Below are positions 7,644-14,706 of a DNA stretch of 18,815 bases, piece by piece. Within the stretch, counting starts at the first letter, position 1. Each line of letters starts with the position of its first letter. The notes beneath the pieces are model-generated. The model did no database searches. It saw only the letters and a program-made list of their open reading frames with translations, and was not told where the DNA came from. The position numbers and the translations under genes are program-made. Source of the stretch: Hungatella sp. UBA3147 (GTDB lineage: Bacteria; Bacillota; Clostridia; Lachnospirales; Lachnospiraceae); NCBI GenBank assembly GCA_002365025.1, contig DEYX01000203.1:1-18815 (forward strand). The letters are read 5' to 3'.

Positions 7644-7690
7644 AAAAAAGGTCTGTTTTTTGCAGGAAGAACCCGTAAAAAACAGACCTT
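7644..7690 (-). terminator. Intrinsic terminator of the cut microcompartment operon
   Basis: 14-bp inverted repeat: AAGGTCTGTTTTTT (7648..7661) with AAAAAACAGACCTT (7677..7690) and a 15-base loop. In the minus-strand transcript it runs into six U residues (7649..7644). It starts 13 bases after the stop of the last shell gene, so it ends the cut operon and insulates the atp promoter. Confidence 0.93.
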
Positions 7691-7703
7691 ATCAAATTAC
7701 TAA

Positions 7704-7988
7704 TTATACTTCTTTTGTACCTGGAAGAATTGTTTCAACTTCTGCATGTGGACGTGGGATTACATGTACAGATACAAGCTCGCCAACACGCTGAGCTGCT
7801 GCTGCACCTGCATCGGTAGCTGCCTTAACAGCACCTACATCGCCTCTTACCATAACAGTAACAAGGCCGCCGCCTACAAATTCTTTACCGATCAGGGTAA
7901 CGTTTGCTGCCTTTACCATAGCATCTGCTGCTTCAACGGATCCAATTAAACCTTTTGTTTCAATCATTCCTAATGCATCATATTTCAT
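7704..7988 (-). CDS. BMC-H shell protein, PduA/CutN type
   Basis: Canonical single-domain microcompartment shell protein (94 aa) that forms hexagonal tiles of the choline microcompartment shell. It begins ALGMIETKGLIGSVEAAD and carries the pore loop KEFVGGG at about residues 35-41, followed by VTVMVRGDVGAVKAA and the HVIPRPH C-terminal strand. The pore flank has Phe, whereas the longer paralogue at 10265..10870 has Lys, so the two hexamers should differ in pore chemistry. ATG 7988 follows AGGAGG in an A/T-rich leader, suggesting high translation, which suits a major shell component. It is the last gene of the operon. Confidence 0.95.
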   Translation of the reverse strand: MKYDALGMIETKGLIGSVEAADAMVKAANVTLIGKEFVGGGLVTVMVRGDVGAVKAATDAGAAAAQRVGELVSVHVIPRPHAEVETILPGTKEV

Positions 7989-8030
7989 TTTTAAATCCTC
8001 CTGATTTATAATAAATTTTTAATGGTTCAC

Positions 8031-8666
8031 TTATTTTACAATGGTTACGCCAGAAGAACTGCCAAGTCCCATGGCATTTGCTTCTTCCGTATCAAGATGG
8101 CATTCCAGGCTTGATGTTTCGGTTACGCGGATTGCCGTATGATGAAAAATACCGCCGCGGACCCCCTCTGTCTGAATGCTAACTGTCTGACCGTCATGAA
8201 CGCCGAATTTCAAGGCATCCTGAGGAGTCATATGAATGTGTCTCTGGGCGATGATTAAGCCCTCTTTTGTTTGAACGGAACCCTTTGGTCCCACCAGGGT
8301 GATCCCTGGCGTTCCGGTTAATTCGCCGGACATTTTAGGCTCAGATTTCTTTCCAAGCTTAAAACAGTCTGCTGCCAGAACTTCGACCTGAGTCTGTTTT
8401 CTGACCGGACCTAATATACGGACCTTCTCAATGGCTCCCTTTGGGCCGCATACGGTAACCGTTTCCTTGCATGCATACTGACCCGGCTGGGATAACTCCT
8501 TCATCTTGGTCAGTTCGTATCCCTTACCGAAAAGAGCATCCAAGTCTTCCTGGGACAAATGTACATGGCGGTTGGAAACGCCAACTGGTATTCGAAACTC
8601 ATCTGTTCCGGATTCCGTTTTCACGGCTTCCATTAAGAGTTTGATTACCGCTTCATACTTATCCAT
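8031..8666 (-). CDS. pduL: PduL-type phosphate acyltransferase
   Basis: Phosphotransacylase (211 aa) converting acetyl-CoA plus phosphate to acetyl phosphate plus CoA, thereby recycling CoA inside the shell. The two PduL beta-barrel domains carry the metal-binding pairs NRHVH (H34, H36) and QRHIH (H143, H145), with H190 in the ECHLDTEEANA motif and E95 in QTQVE as further likely metal ligands. The first ~20 residues form an amphipathic helix, a probable encapsulation peptide. ATG 8666 follows AAGGAGAA, 24 bases after the aldehyde dehydrogenase stop. This placement fits the pathway step. Confidence 0.95.
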   Translation of the reverse strand: MDKYEAVIKLLMEAVKTESGTDEFRIPVGVSNRHVHLSQEDLDALFGKGYELTKMKELSQPGQYACKETVTVCGPKGAIEKVRILGPVRKQTQVEVLAADCFKLGKKSEPKMSGELTGTPGITLVGPKGSVQTKEGLIIAQRHIHMTPQDALKFGVHDGQTVSIQTEGVRGGIFHHTAIRVTETSSLECHLDTEEANAMGLGSSSGVTIVK

Positions 8667-8690
8667 TCCTGTTCTCCTTCCTTGCTGTTT

Positions 8691-10238
8691 TTACTGGCCT
8701 TTCATGGCCAGTACGATCTCTTTTACAAGAGCTGCCAGCTTCTCATTGTCATCGTTTCCTCCCTGGCAGGCAGAAGAGGTCACACCTTCTTTTTTATCAA
8801 AAGAAGCTACGAAATCAGCAGGGCTAAAGGAAGCGTCCTGGGTTTTGTCTTTCCAGGTAAAGGTTGGATCATCAGCTGCGATAGTAGAGCAATCTTTCAT
8901 ACCAAAAGCAACCTTTTTCACATTAAGGAGATGTTTCGGGCTCACGTTTTCGGAAACAGAGCTTCCTCCGCAGGTTCCGCATCCTAATGTAAAGGAAATC
9001 GGAAGGCCTGTACTGATTCCGGTTCCACCCTGGCTTCCGCCTGTATTTACAAGGATTCTGGAAGCAGGCTTTGCAGCGAACTTAAGAACCATATCCCTGT
9101 CCTGGGTATGAATGCTCATAGTATGTCCGATTCCGTTCTGTAAAAGGCGGATGCTTAAGCCGCAGGCCTCTTCCCAGTTCTTTACTGTGTAGAAACCAAG
9201 TACGGTTGTCAGCTTTTCGTAGGATAATGGATATCCCTCTCCGACACCTTCCTGTTTTCCGATGAGGACCTTGGCCCCTTCCGGAATCTGGATTCCGGCT
9301 GCCTGGGCAATCACCTGAGGAGAACGGCCGACAAATTTGGCATTCATGTTATGGCCGTTTTTAAATAACAGGGCACAGACTTTGTCGGTTTCTTCCTTTG
9401 TCATAAAGTAACCGCCCTGGCTTTTTAACTCTGCTACAACTTCTGCGTGATTGCTCTCCTCACAGATAATGGACTGCTCGGAAGCACAGATGGTACCATA
9501 GTCAAACGTCTTGCTGGCAAGGATTGTCTTTACTGCCTGCTTCACATCTGCCGTCTTTTCTATGTAAGCCGGTGAGTTTCCTGCACCTACGCCGATGGCT
9601 GGCTTTCCTGCGCTGTATGCAGCTTTTACCATACCCGGGCCGCCGGTTGCAATGATAACGGAGACTTCCTTACACTTCATCAGTTCATTGGTAGACCCCA
9701 TGGAAGGCATGGATACACAGCCGATAATTCCCTCAGGTGCTCCTGCTGCAATTGCAGCGTCCCTCATAACCTCCGCAGCCTTCAGAGTGCATTTTGCAGC
9801 AGATGGATGGGGAGAAAATACGATTGCGTTTCCGGATTTAATGGCGATCATGGATTTAAAAAATACGGTTGAGGTTGGATTTGTAGATGGAACGATACCC
9901 ATTACAAGTCCTACCGGTTCTGCCACATCAATGGTCTTATTCACGGTATCCTCTGCGAGGATTCCTCTTGTCTTCATATCTTTTATTTCTTCATATAAAA
10001 GAGTGGAAGCAGCATGGTTCTTATATGCCTTGTCCATCACCTTTCCAAAGCCTGTCTCTTCTACAGCCATCTCTGCCAGGCAAAGAGCGTGTTCCTCTCC
10101 TGCCTTTGACATACTCTTAAGAATGGTGTCAATTTGTTCTGCCGTGAATCCGGCAATTTTTTTTGCGGCTGCTTCACCGCATCTGGCTAAATCCCTTGCT
10201 TCCTGGATGGAACGTAAATCAAAATCAAAATTCTCCAT
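8691..10238 (-). CDS. CoA-acylating acetaldehyde dehydrogenase (CutF-like)
   Basis: Aldehyde dehydrogenase superfamily enzyme (515 aa) of the EutE/PduP/CutF group, oxidising acetaldehyde to acetyl-CoA with NAD+. The catalytic cysteine is C251 in YGTICASEQS. The Rossmann segments IVPSTNPTSTVFF and ATGGPGMVKAAYSAGKP are present. Beyond the catalytic core the protein has a Ser/Gly/Asp-rich linker (about residues 470-495) and ends with a short amphipathic helix (NEKLAALVKEIVLAMKG, about 498-514). This is the usual look of a C-terminal encapsulation peptide of GRM aldehyde dehydrogenases. ATG 10238 follows AAAGGGAG. Neighbours PduL and the alcohol dehydrogenase complete the disproportionation of acetaldehyde. 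Confidence 0.94.
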   Translation of the reverse strand: MENFDFDLRSIQEARDLARCGEAAAKKIAGFTAEQIDTILKSMSKAGEEHALCLAEMAVEETGFGKVMDKAYKNHAASTLLYEEIKDMKTRGILAEDTVNKTIDVAEPVGLVMGIVPSTNPTSTVFFKSMIAIKSGNAIVFSPHPSAAKCTLKAAEVMRDAAIAAGAPEGIIGCVSMPSMGSTNELMKCKEVSVIIATGGPGMVKAAYSAGKPAIGVGAGNSPAYIEKTADVKQAVKTILASKTFDYGTICASEQSIICEESNHAEVVAELKSQGGYFMTKEETDKVCALLFKNGHNMNAKFVGRSPQVIAQAAGIQIPEGAKVLIGKQEGVGEGYPLSYEKLTTVLGFYTVKNWEEACGLSIRLLQNGIGHTMSIHTQDRDMVLKFAAKPASRILVNTGGSQGGTGISTGLPISFTLGCGTCGGSSVSENVSPKHLLNVKKVAFGMKDCSTIAADDPTFTWKDKTQDASFSPADFVASFDKKEGVTSSACQGGNDDNEKLAALVKEIVLAMKGQ

Positions 10239-10264
10239 GTTCCCGTTCTCCCTTTCTAAAAATA

Positions 10265-10870
10265 TTAATCATTCTGTCCATAATACTTCCCGAATTCTTC
10301 CAGCAGCAGGGGTTTATTTGCTTTTGAAATCTCTCGTCCAGCTATACTGAATTCCGGATATTCTCTGGCAAGTGTCCTAAGCTCTGTTACCTTCATATCT
10401 TCAAGTATCTTCATGGTCTCTTCCAGACCGTCCTGCTTCATCCATAAGTCCACGGTTTCCCGATTTATGGTATCCACCGTTTCCGGTTCATTGGAAGATT
10501 CTTCGACTGGTTCTTCTGCCGGTATCTCTAAAAGTACCTCAGCTGCTGGTTCTTCTGCGGTTTCCGGAACTGGTTCTTTTTCCGGTTCGTCAGGAGTACC
10601 TCCGCCGATTACAGCCGTCAGCTCATCATGAGGCCTGGCGATAACATGGCGTGTTACTAAAGCAGCATCGTTTATGCGTTCTACCGCTGCTGCTCCGGCG
10701 TCCACCGCTGCCTTCACTGCCGCCACATCGCCGGTCACCGTAACAGCGACGAGACCTCCGCCGACTTTGGTCTTTTCCAGAAGAGACACATCTGCCGCCT
10801 TTAACATGGCATCTGCCGCCTCAATAGCCACCAGCACGCCTTTTGTTTCTATAAAGCCAAGTGCCTGCAT
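10265..10870 (-). CDS. BMC-H shell protein with C-terminal SAP/Rho-N-like extension
   Basis: 201-aa protein. Residues 1-88 form a PduA-type shell domain (QALGFIETKGVLVAIEAAD, pore region KTKVGGG at 33-39, VTRHVIARPHDE strand). Residues about 92-133 are a Pro/Glu-rich acidic linker. Residues about 134-201 form a helical region, and its core (MKVTELRTLAREYPEF, then ISKANKPLLLEEF, about 159-193) resembles SAP or Rho N-terminal helix-extended-helix modules. The shell domain should assemble with the other hexamers. The tail's role is unknown: nucleic-acid contact or cargo scaffolding are possibilities (inference). ATG 10870 has the complete AAGGAGGT, overlapping the upstream stop. Confidence 0.9.
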   Translation of the reverse strand: MQALGFIETKGVLVAIEAADAMLKAADVSLLEKTKVGGGLVAVTVTGDVAAVKAAVDAGAAAVERINDAALVTRHVIARPHDELTAVIGGGTPDEPEKEPVPETAEEPAAEVLLEIPAEEPVEESSNEPETVDTINRETVDLWMKQDGLEETMKILEDMKVTELRTLAREYPEFSIAGREISKANKPLLLEEFGKYYGQND

Positions 10871-10881
10871 TGTTTACCTCC

Positions 10882-11511
10882 TTAAACCAAATCAGCCCAG
10901 TTTGCCGGATACGTTGCGTAAAATACTCTTGCTTTATCTGGGGAACCCCAGGTTACCTTGGAGCCTGACGGTACAAAGAGCACATCACCGGCTTTTGCCG
11001 TATAGGTCTTTCCGTCAATGGTAACGGTTAAGGTTCCTTCGATTACATAGTCGATCTCTTCATAGGTCAATTCCCATTCAAAACTGGAATGGTCGATCAC
11101 AAGGAAACCTGCACTGATATGGGATTCCTCTTTGCTTACCAGCTCCTGGTAGTAAGCTTTGACAGATGGATCACCTGTATCAAATACATCCATTTTCACA
11201 GAACTTCCACGAACCACTTTGAGACCGTTTCCATGGCTTTCAGACTCGTAGGGTTTTAAAATATCATTTAATAAACCCTTTTCCATTAAAGTCTTCAGTA
11301 CCATATAAATTTTCTCGCTGTCCATATCCATGGCTGCAAAAGCAGCCGGAGCCTGTGTCTGCTCCTCTGCCTTATCGCAGAATTTAATGCCGAATGAATC
11401 TGCTGCATCTTTTGCAGACGGAGTGATGATACTACCGGTTTCCACGTAAAATACTTTTTTTCCCTCAGCATTTAACTTTTCTACATCTTTTGCACAAATC
11501 AACTGCTTCAT
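10882..11511 (-). CDS. eutQ: EutQ-like cupin protein (possible acetate kinase)
   Basis: 209 aa. The C-terminal half (about 100-209) is an EutQ cupin, with SSFEWELTYEEIDYVIEGTL followed by GDVLFVPSGSKVTWGSP. Salmonella EutQ has been reported as an acetate kinase, so this protein may turn acetyl phosphate into acetate and ATP; EutQ is also needed for microcompartment assembly. The first ~45 residues (LICAKDVEKL, ITPSAKDAA) match in layout the N-terminus of the EutT-like protein at 12934..13548. A linker rich in Ala/Glu/Gln lies between. ATG 11511 follows AAGGGAAGTG. It lies 15 bases after eutN. Confidence 0.9.
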   Translation of the reverse strand: MKQLICAKDVEKLNAEGKKVFYVETGSIITPSAKDAADSFGIKFCDKAEEQTQAPAAFAAMDMDSEKIYMVLKTLMEKGLLNDILKPYESESHGNGLKVVRGSSVKMDVFDTGDPSVKAYYQELVSKEESHISAGFLVIDHSSFEWELTYEEIDYVIEGTLTVTIDGKTYTAKAGDVLFVPSGSKVTWGSPDKARVFYATYPANWADLV

Positions 11512-11526
11512 ATGATCACTTCCCTT

Positions 11527-11790
11527 CTATATAAATTGGCAATCTTCATCAATGATCCCAATTACTACGGCATCGACTGGAATCTCATCGCTTCCCAGCA
11601 TCCGCCTGGCAGAAGAGCCGGTGGAAATGATTACACGGTCACCGATTCCAGCGCTGATGATATCAGCTACGATCAGCCTCTCGCCTTCCCGTGTGCCTCC
11701 AATGATCTCGGCAAGCATAAATTTATAGCCATTTAAGGACTCCGCTTTTCTGGTGGCCCATATGTTATCAATCAATCTGGCCGCTACCAT
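11527..11790 (-). CDS. eutN: BMC-P pentameric vertex protein, EutN/CcmL family
   Basis: 87-aa pentamer-forming shell protein that caps the twelve vertices of the polyhedral shell. Family features: an N-terminal ARLIDNIWATRKAESLNGYKF segment (about residues 4-24), GTREGERLIVADIISAGIGDRVI in the middle and the VDAVVIGIID C-terminal strand. It is the only vertex protein in the window. The ATG at 11790 overlaps the upstream shell gene by seven bases, with GGGGTGG upstream, consistent with coupled translation of shell parts. Confidence 0.95.
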   Translation of the reverse strand: MVAARLIDNIWATRKAESLNGYKFMLAEIIGGTREGERLIVADIISAGIGDRVIISTGSSARRMLGSDEIPVDAVVIGIIDEDCQFI

Positions 11791-12089
11791 TCTTCCACCC
11801 CTCTCTTCTCTCTTTGCTTAATTTCATCCATAGCTGCCTCTACCGATGCCGTATCTCCAAATATCGCAAGCATAATCATGTTCTGCGGGCAGCTTCCTCT
11901 GATGTCTTCTACCGTAACACCTACTGCTTTTTCTGCCACATCTGCGGCACAAACCATTTCGATGATTCTGCCCTGTACCAGCCCCACTGCATCCACTGGT
12001 CCTATGGGTGAGGAAGTGCCGGAGCCCTTCCTGCGGTTTAAGATATCCATGGTTCCCTGTGACGGTGATTTAATTATACGGTATTCCAT
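11784..12089 (-). CDS. Permuted BMC-H shell protein with pore cysteine (GrpU-like)
   Basis: Single BMC-domain protein, 101 aa from ATG 12089. The core AVGLVQGRIIEMVCAADVAE followed by AIFGDTASVEAAMDEI matches shell proteins. The C-terminal strand of normal BMC-H (HVIPRPH) is missing, and an equivalent strand (YRIIKSP) is at the N-terminus, so the fold appears circularly permuted as in EutS/PduU. At the position of the GGG pore loop it has GSCPQN, with C67 beside the pore. This resembles GrpU of glycyl-radical microcompartments, reported to hold an iron-sulfur cluster at the pore. A GTG at 12098 is in frame, but AAAGG lies only two bases before it, so ATG 12089 is preferred. Confidence 0.8.
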   Translation of the reverse strand: MEYRIIKSPSQGTMDILNRRKGSGTSSPIGPVDAVGLVQGRIIEMVCAADVAEKAVGVTVEDIRGSCPQNMIMLAIFGDTASVEAAMDEIKQREKRGVEEW

Positions 12090-12103
12090 ATTGTCCACAT
12101 CCT

Positions 12104-12949
12104 TTATGCCAGCTCTTCCTGCGTACAGGAAAATGCGATTCCAAGAGGAGTTACAAACATTGGGTTCTCAGGCTTTCTCGTCCTGATTCCCGTCTGTTTT
12201 TCAATGATTGCTTCGATTCCAGTCAGGCAGCAGGTTCCGCCTACCAAGTAGATTTCCTGAACATCGTGTCCTTCAATATGGCGTTTTATGATGGAAGCCA
12301 CCTTCTCCACAACCGGTTTTAAAACCGGCAGCAGTTCTTTATGGTGTTCTTCTTTCCTCTTATAAACCTCTGCCTCCTGAAAGGACATTTGATAAGCACC
12401 GGAGACCACCAGGGAAAAATGAGTTCCTCCTGTTGGTTCATCCGCTACATACACCACCTTTCCATCTTTTAAAATGGAGATTCCGGTGGTGCCGCCTCCG
12501 ATATCCACGACTGCACCATTCTTAATTTTTAAAACTGCATTTGCCGCCGTAGGCTCATCGAGAAGGGCCGTTATTTCAAATCCAGCTCCCTGAACCACGT
12601 TTTTAATCGCTCCGCCATCCAGGGAATCAGTGCCCGGAGGAATGGCTGCAGCCGAATAAATAAGTTCTGTGCCCAGCTTTTCCTCCAGTTCTTCCTTAAG
12701 CTCCCGAACAATCCGGATCGCACCGATGTAATCCACGACCATTCCATCCCGGACCACATCCGCATACCGGTAAGCGCCTGCCACAGGTTTGTAGTTCTCA
12801 TCTAAAACAGCCAGTACCACACACGCCGTTCCTAAATCGACTCCGGTATAGTAAACAGAGGAGCTTCCCTTAACGGGCTGCTTAACAACTGCTTCAAACT
12901 GGCTCACCAGCTCATTGCAGCCATCAAATGTTATTACTTCCTTTGACAT
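12104..12949 (-). CDS. eutJ: EutJ-like actin/Hsp70-fold ATPase
   Basis: 281-aa protein of the EutJ family, chaperone-like ATPases of ethanolamine and related microcompartment loci. Actin-fold nucleotide motifs are visible: phosphate-1 GVDLGTACVVLAV (about residues 38-50), phosphate-2 VDIGGGTTGISIL (near 145-157) and the adenosine motif YLVGGTCCLTGIE (near 235-247). In B12-dependent loci it is thought to reactivate or fold the lyase; here its client is unknown. ATG 12949 is chosen over 12973 because GGAGG lies six bases upstream. The start overlaps the EutT-like gene by 16 bases. Confidence 0.92.
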   Translation of the reverse strand: MSKEVITFDGCNELVSQFEAVVKQPVKGSSSVYYTGVDLGTACVVLAVLDENYKPVAGAYRYADVVRDGMVVDYIGAIRIVRELKEELEEKLGTELIYSAAAIPPGTDSLDGGAIKNVVQGAGFEITALLDEPTAANAVLKIKNGAVVDIGGGTTGISILKDGKVVYVADEPTGGTHFSLVVSGAYQMSFQEAEVYKRKEEHHKELLPVLKPVVEKVASIIKRHIEGHDVQEIYLVGGTCCLTGIEAIIEKQTGIRTRKPENPMFVTPLGIAFSCTQEELA

Positions 12950-13548
12950 GTTTTTCCTCCATATTCCAGACATATCATCTGTGATAAGCGGTTGATGAAC
13001 GGGTTAAGACCTGCATTCTCTGTTTCCTCTGCCAGCTCTCTTACGCTGCAGCGCAGACGGTGCAGAAGAACGATTTCCTTTCCCTTTTCTGACTGTGCAT
13101 GAAAACCTGTGATCTCAAAGCAATCGTCGGAAGGCTTGTTAAAGTTTTCCTTATGAAATCCGGTGCAGGGTTCAAATCCAAATTCTACTTCCCGGCCTTC
13201 TTTCCCCAGATCAGAAAGTTTACGTTCCAGGGCAAATATCTGCTCTGCTAACAATACATCCCGATTTAACAGTTCAAGACCTGTTTCCAGAAACTGAGCC
13301 TGAAGCGTTTTCTTTTTTAACAAGAAACGATCCCGGCAGATCTCTTTTTCCGGTGCTTCTTCTTTTTTCTCAGCAGGTTTCTCATTTTTTCGTTTTACCA
13401 CCATGGGATCGTCACTTATGGGGATCTTCTTATCCACCAGGAATTGGCGCGCTCCGGGTGTCAGTCTGGTTCCAGCAGGGAGATCATAAGTAGTAAAGGG
13501 TTCTCTTCTGAATAAAATCCTCAAATCGTCTTCTGTGATGAATTTCAT
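12934..13548 (-). CDS. EutT-like protein lacking the cysteine motif
   Basis: 204 aa. The N-terminus (FITEDDLRILF, then GTRLTPGARQFLVDKKIPI, residues 3-44) and a C-terminal helix set (LLHRLRCSVRELAEETENAG, INRLSQMICLE) resemble EutT cobalamin adenosyltransferase. A Lys/Glu-rich linker lies at about 52-69. EutT enzymes use an H-X11-CC-X2-C metal site; here no such cluster exists, only scattered cysteines (71, 128, 143, 167, 193, 201). CutC does not use cobalamin, so an adenosyltransferase role is doubtful and a structural or assembly role is more likely (inference). Its ATG overlaps the upstream stop as TAATG and has GGGGGG upstream. Confidence 0.75.
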   Translation of the reverse strand: MKFITEDDLRILFRREPFTTYDLPAGTRLTPGARQFLVDKKIPISDDPMVVKRKNEKPAEKKEEAPEKEICRDRFLLKKKTLQAQFLETGLELLNRDVLLAEQIFALERKLSDLGKEGREVEFGFEPCTGFHKENFNKPSDDCFEITGFHAQSEKGKEIVLLHRLRCSVRELAEETENAGLNPFINRLSQMICLEYGGKTCQRK

Positions 13549-14684
13549 TAATAGCCCCCCTTACACAGTTTCCGATAGATGGTTTCAATCTCTTCTACCG
13601 TAGGCACCCTTGGGTTGGTCAATGTGCAGTTATCAGCCAGGGCTTTTTCCGCCATTTCCCGTACGGCCTGCTCAAATTCGTCTTTATCAATCTTTAAGTC
13701 TGTAATCTGCTGCGGTATTTTGATCTTATTCATCAGATTTTTGATGTGACGCACCAGGCCGTGTACCGTGGCCTTATCTGTTCCTGCTGCGATTCCAAGC
13801 ATATTGGCAATTGCCACATACCTGCCGCAGGCTTTCTGTTCACCGGCGTCTTCCAGACCGGCGTTGTAGCTGATGACATGGGGAAGCAGGATCGCATTGC
13901 TTCTTCCGTGCGGAATGTGAAAGCGCGCTCCCAGAGCATGAGCCATGCTGTGGCAAAGCCCTAAGGAAGCTCCGTTAAACGCAACTCCAGCCAGACAGGA
14001 AGCATTGTGCATGTGAGTTCTGGCTTCCATGTCGCTTCCTTCTTCTACGGTACGTGTCAGGTAGTTCCACACCAGTCTCACCGCTTTTTCCGCGCAGGCA
14101 TCGGTAAAATCACCTGCATTGGTTGAAACATAGGCTTCCAGGGCATGGGTTAACACATCCATTCCCGTATCTGCCGTAATGTGAGGCGGAACCGACACCG
14201 TAAAGCGGGGATCAAGAAATGCTGCATCCGGCACCATACTATCGGAACGCAGCGGATATTTCGCCTGGGCCTGTGGGTCGGATATAACAGAAAAATTAGT
14301 TACTTCACTACCGGTACCGCTGGTTGTTGGAACCGCGATTAAGTACAGTCTCTCATTTCCCATCTGACTGTAGATGTGGCTTGCCGCCTTTGCCGTATCA
14401 ATGGCAGAGCCGCCGCCAAGGGCGATTACTGCATCCGGACCAAAGCACTTCATTCCGCCTATGGCTTTTGAAACGACTTCAATGGTCGGATCGGGCACTA
14501 CCTCGGAAAACACTTCATAGCGGCTCCCCTTCTCCTGCAGAAGCTCTGTAATCCAGTTCACCTTTCCGGACTGGGCCATAAAGGGGTCACAGATAATATA
14601 AGCCTTTGTTACAGGAAGATCCTTTAACTTATCCAGACAGGAAGATCCCATATATACTTTTGTGTTCATTACAAATTGCTCCAC
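13548..14684 (-). CDS. Iron-type (group III) alcohol dehydrogenase, CutO/PduQ-like
   Basis: 378-aa metal-dependent alcohol dehydrogenase, predicted to reduce acetaldehyde to ethanol and regenerate NAD+ within the microcompartment. The NAD(P)-binding motif GGGSAIDTAK is at 90-99. The four metal ligands are present: D176 and H180 (DVLTH), H245 (CHSMAH) and H259 (IPHG). Other signatures are VPTTSGTGSEVT and ALEAYVS. The start is GTG at 14684 with AAAGGAGG ten bases upstream; the next ATG is 15 bases further in and too far from that site. It sits 22 bases after eutP. Confidence 0.94.
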   Translation of the reverse strand: MEQFVMNTKVYMGSSCLDKLKDLPVTKAYIICDPFMAQSGKVNWITELLQEKGSRYEVFSEVVPDPTIEVVSKAIGGMKCFGPDAVIALGGGSAIDTAKAASHIYSQMGNERLYLIAVPTTSGTGSEVTNFSVISDPQAQAKYPLRSDSMVPDAAFLDPRFTVSVPPHITADTGMDVLTHALEAYVSTNAGDFTDACAEKAVRLVWNYLTRTVEEGSDMEARTHMHNASCLAGVAFNGASLGLCHSMAHALGARFHIPHGRSNAILLPHVISYNAGLEDAGEQKACGRYVAIANMLGIAAGTDKATVHGLVRHIKNLMNKIKIPQQITDLKIDKDEFEQAVREMAEKALADNCTLTNPRVPTVEEIETIYRKLCKGGY

Positions 14685-14706
14685 GTTACATTTCCCTCCT
14701 TTCCTT

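Noticed and set aside
7989..8060. A/T-rich spacer before the last shell gene as an internal promoter.
   Set aside because: A TATAAA-like hexamer exists but no -35 lies at suitable spacing; it is better explained as an unstructured translation leader.
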